A stretch of 12,662 nt of DNA, from contig MFOV01000003.1 in the NCBI GenBank assembly GCA_001782515.1, positions 18,324 through 30,985 of the forward strand, given 5' to 3'. The position numbers were made by a program, and so were the translations under genes. The notes beneath the pieces are model-generated. The model saw only the letters and a program-made list of their open reading frames with translations. It was not told where the DNA came from and searched no databases. Source of the DNA: Candidatus Levybacteria bacterium RIFCSPLOWO2_01_FULL_39_10. Its GTDB lineage: Bacteria > Patescibacteriota > Microgenomatia > Levybacterales > UBA12049. Every line of letters begins with the position of its first letter. Positions within the stretch are counted from its first letter, which is position 1. Shown piece after piece: positions 1 to 6,605 of this stretch.

Positions 1-623
1 CAAAAAACGACAAGCCGTTCTCTGGCGGCACATCAAAAACCTTAAAAGTGGTGTCCGAGGAAGATATAGAAACGCTCTCGGCCAAACTTATAAAAAAACT
101 TGAGCCGGGCGCACGGGACGAAATTCTTAAAAAAGCAGTTGGAGGATCTCAAGTTCTTCCAAATTTTATATCCGTTACTTTTTCAAAAGAGAGTTATTCA
201 AAGGATGAAGGAGATGAGGCAAACGAGGTGACACTAACCGCAACTGTTAAGTTTGAAGGAATATCATATAAAAAGGATGATATTAAAAAGTTTGCGACAG
301 AAAAATTCAAAGAACAGTTGTCAGATGATATGACTGTAAATAGCGATAATCTTTTGGTTTCGGCAACAAGTCTTAAAAAATCAGGGGGAGATGCAACAGG
401 AAGAGTGACTGTCAAAGCGGGTCTTATTCCAAAAATTAATCAAAAAGAGCTTATTAATGACATCAAGGGAAAATCCGAAAAAGATGCCCAGGCGCGTCTT
501 TTAAAACTTCCGGATGCGGAAAATGTTGATATCAAATCAACCTTTGATTTCATTCCATTTATTTTTGACAGACTTCCTATATCAAACGGGAAAATAACGA
601 TCGTTGTTAACCAAGATGGCTAA
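1..623 (+). CDS. C-terminal part of a baseplate-J-like surface protein (5' end cut)
   Basis: The reading frame is open from base 3, so the gene starts before the window and the first GTG codons (48, 51) are internal. About 206 residues are visible. They hold a repeated beta-rich pattern with an F-S-G-G-T-S stretch followed by a helix rich in Glu/Lys, and end in a hydrophobic FIPFIFDRLP segment and the stop at 621-623. No membrane segment or catalytic motif is seen in this part. From memory, Microgenomates genomes carry large anchored proteins annotated as baseplate J-like with this kind of C-terminus; this is family recall, not a search result. The stop overlaps the start of the sortase gene by 8 nt, so the two are probably translated together, and the protein may be displayed on the cell surface. 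An unrelated adhesin-like protein is the alternative. Confidence 0.5.
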   Translation, partial: KNDKPFSGGTSKTLKVVSEEDIETLSAKLIKKLEPGARDEILKKAVGGSQVLPNFISVTFSKESYSKDEGDEANEVTLTATVKFEGISYKKDDIKKFATEKFKEQLSDDMTVNSDNLLVSATSLKKSGGDATGRVTVKAGLIPKINQKELINDIKGKSEKDAQARLLKLPDAENVDIKSTFDFIPFIFDRLPISNGKITIVVNQDG

Positions 624-1338
624 AAATTATTATTACAATAAGAAAAAGGCAGGTAGTAAAAAACTGTCTAAGATTTTAAGTATTATTATTTTAATTACCG
701 GTGCAGTTATCTTCTTATACGTATTTTTCCCTTTTTTCTCCTGGCAAATTTATTTTGCCCCAATATTTGCATCTCAAAAAATTTCAGCGCCGATCCCTCA
801 GGCAGATCTCGTTACAGGCCTAAGTGTCGCAGATCTTCTCTCAGCTGCCGGGAGTTCAATCACTAAAGATTTTACCGATGCATACAACTGGTACCCCTAT
901 GACGAAAATGGCGGAGAAATTAAAACCACCTATACTCTTTCTATTCCCAAACTAAATATTACCGACGCGATAGTTACAAACAAAGATACGGACTTGTCAG
1001 AGCATCTAGTCCAGTATAATTCGGATTCTGTGCCTCCGAATCCGGGCAATACGGTTATCTTTGGACACTCAACGCTTCCTCAGCTTTATGACCCTGAAAA
1101 CTACAAAACAATCTTTGCCAATTTATACAAGCTTGAAGTGGGAGACAAAGTAATTGTTAAAGTTGCAAATATTGAGCACAGTTATAAAATCGAATCAATA
1201 ACTGTTGTTGAGCCTGAGGACACATCTGTTCTTGCCCAGAATTTCTCAGATAGTTTCCTCACCCTCATCACCTGCACGCCTCCCGGAACTGTCTGGAAAA
1301 GACTTATACTTAAAGCGCGTATTGATCCCGTTAGATAA
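616..1338 (+). CDS. Sortase family transpeptidase
   Basis: Sortases cut a sorting signal near the C-terminus of a surface protein, form a thioester on a Cys, and pass the protein to an amine acceptor outside the membrane. Counting from the ATG at 616 (240 residues), there is a basic start, one membrane anchor at about 18-40, and the catalytic trio in the usual order: His151 in V-I-F-G-H-S, Cys220 in L-I-T-C-T-P-P-G-T, and Arg229 in W-K-R-L-I-L. The C-T-P-P-G-T form fits the class D/E-like sortases of bacteria with few substrates. The open frame reaches back to a TTG at 604, but the ATG at 616 is preferred: it gives a normal Lys-rich N-terminus. It overlaps the upstream gene by 8 nt. No Shine-Dalgarno is visible, which suggests coupled translation. 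The upstream surface protein is a possible partner (inference). Confidence 0.88.
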   Translation: MAKNYYYNKKKAGSKKLSKILSIIILITGAVIFLYVFFPFFSWQIYFAPIFASQKISAPIPQADLVTGLSVADLLSAAGSSITKDFTDAYNWYPYDENGGEIKTTYTLSIPKLNITDAIVTNKDTDLSEHLVQYNSDSVPPNPGNTVIFGHSTLPQLYDPENYKTIFANLYKLEVGDKVIVKVANIEHSYKIESITVVEPEDTSVLAQNFSDSFLTLITCTPPGTVWKRLILKARIDPVR

Positions 1339-1356
1339 CTTAACATCTAACGGGAT
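1325..1356 (+). other. Perfect 12-bp stem-loop over the sortase stop codon
   Basis: Bases 1325-1336 (ATCCCGTTAGAT) and 1345-1356 (ATCTAACGGGAT) are exact reverse complements, with an 8-nt loop. The left arm contains the last sortase codons and the first base of its TAA stop. No T-run follows on either strand, so this is not a normal intrinsic terminator. It ends 14 nt before the ATG of the next small gene, where it could protect the mRNA end, slow the ribosome or lower expression of the downstream genes. Confidence 0.6.
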
Positions 1357-1370
1357 AAACAAAAACTGAT

Positions 1371-1508
1371 ATGGAACGATCGGGTATTCAAAGATTTTTA
1401 TATAACATTTGGCCAACTATTTATAGGTGGATAAACGCCTTTTTGTACTTTATCTTAAGCACAATAAGAAACACCATTAAACTGGCAATAGAGCAGATTA
1501 GACGATAA
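1371..1508 (+). CDS. Small basic hydrophobic protein, 45 residues
   Basis: An ATG at 1371 opens a 45-codon frame whose TAA stop shares its last base with the ATG of the phosphorylase gene (TAATG at 1506-1510). The peptide starts MERSGIQRFLYNIW and ends KLAIEQIRR. It is rich in aromatic and aliphatic residues with Arg/Lys spread along one face, as in a membrane-lying or membrane-spanning helix. I do not recognise a family. Support for it being real: it fills the only sizeable gap in the left gene run, its stop and the next start are exactly joined, and it has no rare-looking codons. Against: no Shine-Dalgarno, and the stem-loop at 1325-1356 lies just upstream. It could act only as a translational coupler for the phosphorylase. 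Confidence 0.5.
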   Translation: MERSGIQRFLYNIWPTIYRWINAFLYFILSTIRNTIKLAIEQIRR

Positions 1509-2782
1509 TGACTGAAAAAGAAATAGCACTTAACGCAATTCGGAAAAAGCTCATCGGAAAAAACCTCACTTATAAAGAAATTTTTGCGATCATGGATGAG
1601 ATCTCAAAAAACAAAATGAGTGATGTTCTCATAACTTATTTTGCCGCGTCTGGTTTTTCAACTGGCTTTACAGATGACGAGATCTACTATTTAACACGCG
1701 CAATGGTTGAAACAGGCGAGAAGCTAAAGTTTAGAGGAATAGTTGCCGATAAACACTCAATAGGAGGAGTCCCCGGAACAAGAACAAGCCTTATTATCGT
1801 TCCGATTGTTGCTGCAGCCGGATTTAAAATTCCCAAAAGTTCGTCGCGCGCAATAACTACTCCCGGAGGAACAGCGGATGATATGGAAATTTTAGCACCC
1901 GTTACTCTGACGAGGCGAAAAATCTACAGTGTTGTCAAAAAAACAAACGGATGTATTGTCTGGGGAGGAAGTTTTAATATTGCTCCTGCCGATGACATCA
2001 TCATAAAAGTTGAGGAATCTCTGAGGTTTGAATCTTACGATAAAATCTTAGTTTCAATTATGGCAAAAAAGGTTGCTTTTGGATCTACTCATGTTGTAAT
2101 TGATCTTCCCTACGGAAAATATGTAAAAGTCCACAGACTCTCGGATGCCAAAGTTCTTAAGCGGAAATTTGAAAAACTTGCCGAAAGATTCAATATAAAA
2201 ATTGAGGTTTTAATTCATAAAACGGATGAGCCGGCAGGTAACGGAATTGGGCCTGCGCTTGAGGTAATTGAAGCTTTAAAAGTTCTTGAAAGACAGGAAA
2301 CAAGAAGTCTGGATCTTGAAGCGCGTTCAATTAATCTTGCAGGGAGTCTTATTGAACTCTGTTTGTCCGACTCTCCTAAAACTCTTCAGGACAGTATTAG
2401 AAAAAACTATAAAAACGGCTATAACTGGGCGCAAAATATTCTTGATGAAGGATTGGCACTATCCAAAATGAAGGAAATAATAAAAGCACAAGGCGGAAAT
2501 CCCGCTATAACAAGCGACAAAATTAAACCGGGAAAATATACCTTTACTTACAAGTCTCCAAAAAAAACCGAAATTATAAACATCATTATTTCAAATCTCA
2601 CAAGTGTCACCAAAATCTTAGGAGCGCCGGATCACAAAGGAGCAGGGATTTATCTTCATAAAAAAATCGGGGACGAAATTGTGAAAGGTGATAAAATCTG
2701 TACTTTTTATGCGGATTCAATGTATAATCTGAGGGAAGGAAAAGAGTCGCTTGCGAATTTTCCTTTATTTGAATTCAAATGA
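1508..2782 (+). CDS. Thymidine/AMP phosphorylase family enzyme (short form)
   Basis: This family splits the glycosidic bond of a nucleoside or nucleotide with phosphate: DeoA-type enzymes act on thymidine, archaeal-type AMP phosphorylase on AMP to give ribose-1,5-bisphosphate. Key parts seen in 424 residues: a helical N-terminal domain (about 1-75), the phosphate-binding motif KHSIGGVPG (82-90), SSSRAITTPGGTADDMEIL (111-129), NIAPADD (157-163) and SIMAKK (183-188), then a C-terminal barrel-like domain (about 344-424). HSIGGVPG and NIAPADD resemble AMP phosphorylase more than E. coli DeoA, which has KHSTGGVGD. However, archaeal AMP phosphorylases carry about 80 further N-terminal residues, and an in-frame TAG at 1499-1501 excludes such an extension here. 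Substrate is therefore open. The start overlaps the small gene upstream, and the stop overlaps mltG by 4 nt (ATGA). Confidence 0.85.
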   Translation: MTEKEIALNAIRKKLIGKNLTYKEIFAIMDEISKNKMSDVLITYFAASGFSTGFTDDEIYYLTRAMVETGEKLKFRGIVADKHSIGGVPGTRTSLIIVPIVAAAGFKIPKSSSRAITTPGGTADDMEILAPVTLTRRKIYSVVKKTNGCIVWGGSFNIAPADDIIIKVEESLRFESYDKILVSIMAKKVAFGSTHVVIDLPYGKYVKVHRLSDAKVLKRKFEKLAERFNIKIEVLIHKTDEPAGNGIGPALEVIEALKVLERQETRSLDLEARSINLAGSLIELCLSDSPKTLQDSIRKNYKNGYNWAQNILDEGLALSKMKEIIKAQGGNPAITSDKIKPGKYTFTYKSPKKTEIINIIISNLTSVTKILGAPDHKGAGIYLHKKIGDEIVKGDKICTFYADSMYNLREGKESLANFPLFEFK

Positions 2783-3735
2783 AAAGAGTCTATATAACGC
2801 TAATAATATTAGCTGTAGTTATAGCAATAACAACCGCATGGTGGATAAACGGAACCTCTCCTGCTGATAAAAACAACACCACTCCTAAAATCTTCATAGT
2901 TGAACAGGGGCAGGGAGTCCGCGCAATTGCAAAAAATCTAAAAGACACGGGGCTTATCCGCGACCAGGTTGCATTTTTTCTTCTTACCAAAAAGCTCGGG
3001 CTGGACAGCAAGATTCAAGCAGGAAGTTTTAGGCTGAATCCCTCAATGACAGCAGAAGAAATTGCGAATGAGTTAACTCTTGGAACTTTGGATATTTGGA
3101 TAACTATTCCTGAAGGTATGCGATCTGCTGAAATTGCAGATATTCTTTCAAAAACAATGCCAAATTATGATGAGGGCTGGGACGAAACGCTTGATGAAAA
3201 TGAAGGATACCTATTCCCCGACACATATCTTTTTCCCAAAGACTCAGATGTTGAAACAATTGTTTCAATTATGAGAAATAATTTTGACAACAAATTTGCA
3301 TCCCTTGATAAATCAAATACGGACCTAACAGATTCTGAAATAGTAATACTCGCGTCTTTAATTGAGCGAGAGGCAAGACGCGAACAGGACCGGCCGATTG
3401 TATCAAGCGTTATAAATAACAGACTTGGAATAGGTATGAAGCTTGACATTGACGCAACTCTTCAATATGTTTTGGGTTATCAAGATAACCAAAAAAGATG
3501 GTGGAAAGAAGGACTTACCAATCAAGATAAACTTTTAAATTCTCCGTATAATACTTACCGCGTTGCCGGACTTCCTCCTGGACCTATTTCAAACCCGGGA
3601 CTTGCAAGTCTTCAGGCAGCAGTTAATCCAGCAACAACCGATTATTTATATTACATTACTGATCGGAGCGGAACAAACAGATATGCTGAGACTCTTGCCG
3701 AACACGAAGAAAATATCGCCACCTACGGCCTTTAG
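2779..3735 (+). CDS. mltG: Endolytic murein transglycosylase MltG (YceG-like)
   Basis: MltG cuts nascent peptidoglycan glycan strands at the outer face of the membrane and so sets strand length. The 318 residues show an N-terminal membrane anchor (about 4-23), a LysM-like region (about 36-100: VEQGQGVRAIAKNL, then SMTAEEIANEL), and the YceG catalytic domain. Family marks include EGYLFPDTYLFPK (142-154), ASLIEREA with the likely catalytic Glu196 (192-199), NNRLGIGMKLDIDATLQY (213-230) and SPYNTYRVAGLPPGPISNPG (255-274). The last motif and the glutamate are the standard signature of this family. Length is normal. ATG at 2779 overlaps the phosphorylase stop in ATGA, so translation is likely coupled. 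It is the last gene of the + strand run and converges on the - strand gene that begins 12 nt further on. Confidence 0.93.
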   Translation: MKRVYITLIILAVVIAITTAWWINGTSPADKNNTTPKIFIVEQGQGVRAIAKNLKDTGLIRDQVAFFLLTKKLGLDSKIQAGSFRLNPSMTAEEIANELTLGTLDIWITIPEGMRSAEIADILSKTMPNYDEGWDETLDENEGYLFPDTYLFPKDSDVETIVSIMRNNFDNKFASLDKSNTDLTDSEIVILASLIEREARREQDRPIVSSVINNRLGIGMKLDIDATLQYVLGYQDNQKRWWKEGLTNQDKLLNSPYNTYRVAGLPPGPISNPGLASLQAAVNPATTDYLYYITDRSGTNRYAETLAEHEENIATYGL

Positions 3736-3747
3736 AGTATTGGGGGG

Positions 3748-4314
3748 TTACTTATTTGCGAGAAATTCTAAGAGAAATGGCTGCACTGAATCCAGGGCAA
3801 ACCTAGTGTTCCAATGATAGCCAACGGGTAGTTGCCCTTTTTGTACTACTCTAGGATTAGACGTATATTCTATATTTGCATACCTAAAATGATCACCAGA
3901 TCCAGTCCACCATGTTCTGTCTGCGCTAAAACCTATTCCTCTGCTATCAAAAATGCTTACACTTTCATCATGAGTTTGTTCAGTTGAATTAGAAAATCGG
4001 GTTGTTGACCTATTATAGCGGACATCCCACCACTCTCCTGTTCTTTCATCAAAGATACGAAGTTCTCCTGGATCTTCAGTTAAATATGCTTCAGCTGCTG
4101 CTTCTTTATAGCCTCTAACATTACTAACCCCGTTCCTGAATGATTTCATAACATCCTCAACCGCTTCATAAACTTCGTCGCTGGACAATCTTCCCTCTTC
4201 GTCTAAAATTCGATCATACAAACGCAGCTGTAAATCTCGATCAAACCATGCAACTCCTGCCCTAAGAGCATGAAGCTCACTAAAAGTCACACTTAATGGT
4301 ATTTCTGCAGACAT
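3748..4314 (-). CDS. Protein of unknown function, 188 residues
   Basis: I do not recognise a family. The protein is soluble and rather acidic, with no membrane segment or signal peptide. Its first half is helical and Glu/Asp/Ala-rich (LRLYDRILDEEGRLSSDE, then VYEAVEDVMKSF). The middle has a strand-rich piece with paired Trp (TGEWWDVRYN), and the second half is rich in Trp, Tyr, Phe, Ser and Thr. The frame also opens with a TTG at 4350, but that TTG is the first half of a TTGACT -35 box. The box is followed after 17 nt by TAATAT, which ends 7 nt before the ATG at 4314, so a leaderless mRNA starting near this ATG fits best. It sits just past tail-repeat copy A. It is either the old neighbour of mltG or cargo of an older insertion. 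Base composition is less AT-rich than that of the two adjoining membrane-protein genes. Confidence 0.65.
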   Translation of the reverse strand: MSAEIPLSVTFSELHALRAGVAWFDRDLQLRLYDRILDEEGRLSSDEVYEAVEDVMKSFRNGVSNVRGYKEAAAEAYLTEDPGELRIFDERTGEWWDVRYNRSTTRFSNSTEQTHDESVSIFDSRGIGFSADRTWWTGSGDHFRYANIEYTSNPRVVQKGQLPVGYHWNTRFALDSVQPFLLEFLANK

Positions 4315-4321
4315 GGTGCGA

Positions 4322-4350
4322 ATATTAGCATTAAAACGACTAATAGTCAA
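4322..4350 (-). promoter_or_regulatory. Promoter of the unknown gene 3748-4314
   Basis: On the - strand, TTGACT (4350-4345), a 17-nt spacer and TAATAT (4327-4322) form a near-consensus sigma70 promoter. The -10 box ends 7 nt before the ATG at 4314, so the transcript should be leaderless or nearly so. The -35 box begins 7 nt after the stop codon of tail-repeat copy A. Confidence 0.7.
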
Positions 4351-4357
4351 CAGTCAC

Positions 4358-4408
4358 CTATCTTGATTTCTTAAAGAATCTTCGGGGTTTTGGGGATTTC
4401 TCACCGTT
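4358..4408 (-). repeat. Tail-repeat copy A (orphan 3' end of YtxH-like gene)
   Basis: Read on the - strand, these 51 bases encode NGEKSPKPRRFFKKSR and a TAG stop. This matches the C-terminus of the YtxH-like protein at 7993-8289 in 15 of 17 positions, counting the stop. No start codon or gene body precedes it. Over the 45 bases from the Glu codon to the stop, 37 match copy B and 35 match copy C. Nearly all differences from copy B lie after the shared core CAAAACCCCG (+ strand 4383-4392), and six of the seven changed codons are synonymous. Confidence 0.85.
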
Positions 4409-4419
4409 TGAAATTTGAA

Positions 4420-4440
4420 TTCCCACATTCCATGTGGGAA
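4420..4440 (-). terminator. Hairpin after the TMTC-like gene, possible terminator
   Basis: Bases 4420-4428 (TTCCCACAT) and 4432-4440 (ATGTGGGAA) form a perfect 9-bp stem with a 3-nt loop, 34 nt past the stop of the - strand gene 4475-6067. On the - strand it is followed by TTCAAATTTC, a weak U-tract. On the + strand it is followed by a T-rich stretch after GGTA. It may end transcription of the TMTC-like gene. A role as a recombination hairpin beside copy A cannot be excluded. Confidence 0.45.
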
Positions 4441-4474
4441 GGTATTTTTATTTTTCTAAATATTTTTTTTGTTG

Positions 4475-6067
4475 TTATTTTTCAATTTCTTGTTCGAGCA
4501 GTAACTGAAATCGTAAATAAGTTTCATTGTCGGGAAATTTTTTAACAAGGTAGTTAATAATTGGCAATGCTTCTTTTGGTCCTTTATATTTATAGGTCAG
4601 CTCAGCAAGAGCAAAGTATGGTAAATCAAAATTGGGATCTTGGCTAATTGACTTTTGTAAATACATTTCGGCTGTTTTTAGATCTTGCATTTGACCATAA
4701 ATTAGTCCCAATTGATAATAAGACAACGCAGGTCTAGGATCCATTTGTGTGGATCTTTTTATATGATAAATTGCCTGCTCATAATCTTTTTCCTCGTATA
4801 GTGCAAGCCCCAACATATCCTCAATTTGATAGTTATCTTCATGTTGAATATCATGACTATATAAAGTAAGTCTATTTTCCCAATCAGCATTTCTAAAAAC
4901 TGTCCTTACTGAAAACAAAAACAAAATTAAAAATGAAATAAAAATTCCGATATAAATCAAGTTTTTATTCCTCACCTTAATATTCTGTATTATTACTGAA
5001 ATGACTCCTATAAATCCCACAACAGGTAGATATAGCCACCTATCTGCAACAGTGTTCTGAAGAGGTATGATTTGTAAATATGGAATCATACTAATAATTA
5101 TCCACGCAATAAAAAAAATAAAGATCTTCGAATATAATTTATCATGCTTTCGTATCAGTAAGAACTGCCATATAAGAAAACCTCCTATAATCAAAATAGC
5201 AAATATATATAGGAAAAAATTATTGAATGATATGTTATTAACTACCCATAATTGGTTAATTGACATATTTAACGGAAAAACGAAAATCTTTATATAATAC
5301 ATAATGATTGCAGGCAAATTAATTAACCTCTCGGGCAAAGATAAATTCTGAATTGGTATAAAAAAAGTTGTACTATACCTTATTGGCTCCCTCATTGAAT
5401 TCAAAAATATGTACATACCTGCTGGAATTACCGTGGCAAGCGTTAAATAAGTTATGTTTCTCTTTTCAAATAATATTACATAAGAAAAAATTAGTGCAAT
5501 AAAAATAAATCCAGTTTCTTTTGAAAACAAAGAACAAAATATTAGAAATGCAATCACAATATACTTTTTATTTGAAATGCTTTTCTCTGCAACAAGTAAT
5601 AAGGCAAATAGTCCAAAAAATGCAGAAAGTATGGCGTTGGTTGAGCTAATATAAGCAACTGATTCTACATTGACCGGATGGACTAGGAATATTAGAGAAG
5701 AAAAAAATGCAATAGGATTCTTGAAAAATTTTTTTAAAAGTAAATATACCAAAACGCTGTTAACTAAATGTAAAACGATCTGAAATAGATGATATATAAA
5801 ATAATTAGATTCAAAAGTTTGGAACATTAAGGTAAAATATGCAGCTGATAGTGGTCTATAATAAAGCACATTAAAACGATTATTGCCAAACATTTCTATT
5901 AAGTTGAATCCTTTTAGCAATTCTGGATTTTGAAAAATTGAAACATCATCCCACACAAAACTATTAAAAAGCGCATTGAAGTAGACAATAAAACCAATGA
6001 TTACTATAAATACAATTGCCTTTGTATTCGTAAAAGGGAGGAATAAATCTTTGAGAAAATCAAGCAT
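4475..6067 (-). CDS. TMTC-like multispanning glycosyltransferase with TPR tail
   Basis: The 530 residues have about ten hydrophobic segments up to residue 390, then a soluble C-terminus with three or so TPR units (about 413-515). GT-C family marks are present: an acidic pair after the first membrane segment (FVWDD, Asp40-Asp41), YYRPL (69-73), HPVNVESVAY (130-139), FSKETG (181-186) and ADRWLYLP (341-348). This order matches TMTC/O-mannosyltransferase-like proteins, which move a sugar from a lipid carrier to protein on the outer face of the membrane. Donor and target here are unknown. The start ATG at 6067 lies 6 nt after a -10 box, so the mRNA is probably leaderless. The gene is markedly AT-rich, lies between tail-repeat copies A and B, and is a paralogue of the gene at 6219-7942 on the other strand. 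Confidence 0.8.
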   Translation of the reverse strand: MLDFLKDLFLPFTNTKAIVFIVIIGFIVYFNALFNSFVWDDVSIFQNPELLKGFNLIEMFGNNRFNVLYYRPLSAAYFTLMFQTFESNYFIYHLFQIVLHLVNSVLVYLLLKKFFKNPIAFFSSLIFLVHPVNVESVAYISSTNAILSAFFGLFALLLVAEKSISNKKYIVIAFLIFCSLFSKETGFIFIALIFSYVILFEKRNITYLTLATVIPAGMYIFLNSMREPIRYSTTFFIPIQNLSLPERLINLPAIIMYYIKIFVFPLNMSINQLWVVNNISFNNFFLYIFAILIIGGFLIWQFLLIRKHDKLYSKIFIFFIAWIIISMIPYLQIIPLQNTVADRWLYLPVVGFIGVISVIIQNIKVRNKNLIYIGIFISFLILFLFSVRTVFRNADWENRLTLYSHDIQHEDNYQIEDMLGLALYEEKDYEQAIYHIKRSTQMDPRPALSYYQLGLIYGQMQDLKTAEMYLQKSISQDPNFDLPYFALAELTYKYKGPKEALPIINYLVKKFPDNETYLRFQLLLEQEIEK

Positions 6068-6073
6068 TTCTAA

Positions 6074-6102
6074 ATATTAGCACGAGAAAAAATAAGAGGC
6101 AA
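6074..6102 (-). promoter_or_regulatory. Promoter of the TMTC-like gene 4475-6067
   Basis: On the - strand, TTGCCT (6102-6097), a 17-nt spacer and TAATAT (6079-6074) end 6 nt before the ATG at 6067. This predicts a leaderless transcript. The -35 box starts 8 nt after the stop codon of tail-repeat copy B, almost the same spacing as at copy A. Confidence 0.7.
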
Positions 6103-6107
6103 TGATG

Positions 6108-6155
6108 TTTCTACTTTGACTTTTTGAAAAACCTGCGGGGTTTTGGGGATTTCTC
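6108..6155 (-). repeat. Tail-repeat copy B (orphan 3' end of YtxH-like gene)
   Basis: On the - strand, 6155-6111 encode EKSPKPRRFFKKSK and a TAG stop, and three more bases (AAA) after it still match copy C. From the first Phe codon onward, 24 bases are identical to copy C. Before the core CAAAACCCCG (+ strand 6136-6145) it is instead identical to copy A. Only one of the five codons changed relative to copy C alters the amino acid (Pro for Ser). No gene body precedes it; the preceding codons (GAATCTTCT) do not match the YtxH-like gene. Confidence 0.85.
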
Positions 6156-6206
6156 AGAAGATTCAGATGATTACTCAAAAATCATTTATATTTTCGGAAT
6201 TCTATA

Positions 6207-6212
6207 TATAAT
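6207..6212 (+). promoter_or_regulatory. -10 box for the frameshifted TMTC-like gene
   Basis: A consensus TATAAT ends 6 nt before the ATG at 6219, the same distance as for the paralogue at 6067, so a leaderless transcript is likely. The -35 region (about 6184-6190, ATTTATA) is weak. Confidence 0.5.
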
Positions 6213-6218
6213 AGAAAC

Positions 6219-6605
6219 ATGTTTCTGTCGTTGAAAGCCTCTTTAATCTACTTTATAAGAGTAAACAAATATTACATAACAACAATTTTATTAATCGGGT
6301 ATTTGGTTTATTTCAATAGCTTCTTTAATGGTTTTGTTCTGGATGATTTATTTCAGATTGTAAATAATCCAAATATTGTTGGTTGGAATAATCTTTTTTA
6401 TTTTTTTTCCAATGAAATTGGTCCCTATTATAGACCATTAATGCTCACTTCTTTTAGTCTATTCCACAATTTAGGGCTTCCAGCATTTTTCTTTCACCTT
6501 TTCCAAGCATCGATACATATTTTAAACGCGGTAATGGTTTTTACTCTATTCGAATCACTATTTAAAAAGAAGAACCTATCTCTTTTTTTAGCTTTAGTTT
6601 TTTAA
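6219..6605 (+). CDS. TMTC-like membrane glycosyltransferase, N-terminal part (frameshifted)
   Basis: This frame encodes 128 residues with the first membrane segment (about 19-38), the acidic pair of the GT-C family in FVLDDLFQIVNNP (Asp42-Asp43), YYRPLMLTSF and HLFQASIHILNAV. It lines up along its whole length with the start of the paralogue at 4475-6067. It ends at a TAA in a run of six T (6598-6603). The homologous sequence continues at once in another frame from 6602, so the gene is broken by the loss of one T, or read through by a -1 slip. Before the break the gene has no other damage, so the event is recent, a sequence error, or functional slippage. The ATG at 6219 is supported by the TATAAT 6 nt upstream. 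Confidence 0.75.
   Translation: MFLSLKASLIYFIRVNKYYITTILLIGYLVYFNSFFNGFVLDDLFQIVNNPNIVGWNNLFYFFSNEIGPYYRPLMLTSFSLFHNLGLPAFFFHLFQASIHILNAVMVFTLFESLFKKKNLSLFLALVF

Noticed and set aside
3736..3760. A fourth tail copy at the mltG side
   Set aside because: The C run after the stop of the unknown gene looked similar to the core, but the flanking codons do not encode the RRFFKK tail.
4315..4350. TTG start at 4350 for the unknown gene
   Set aside because: The TTG is part of a TTGACT -35 box with a 17-nt spacer to TAATAT; a start inside its own promoter is unlikely. An AGGTG just before it tempted me, but it lies only 4 nt away.
6068..6218. An insertion sequence between the two TMTC-like genes
   Set aside because: No transposase frame or terminal inverted repeats; the stretch is fully explained by tail copy B and two promoters pointing away from each other.
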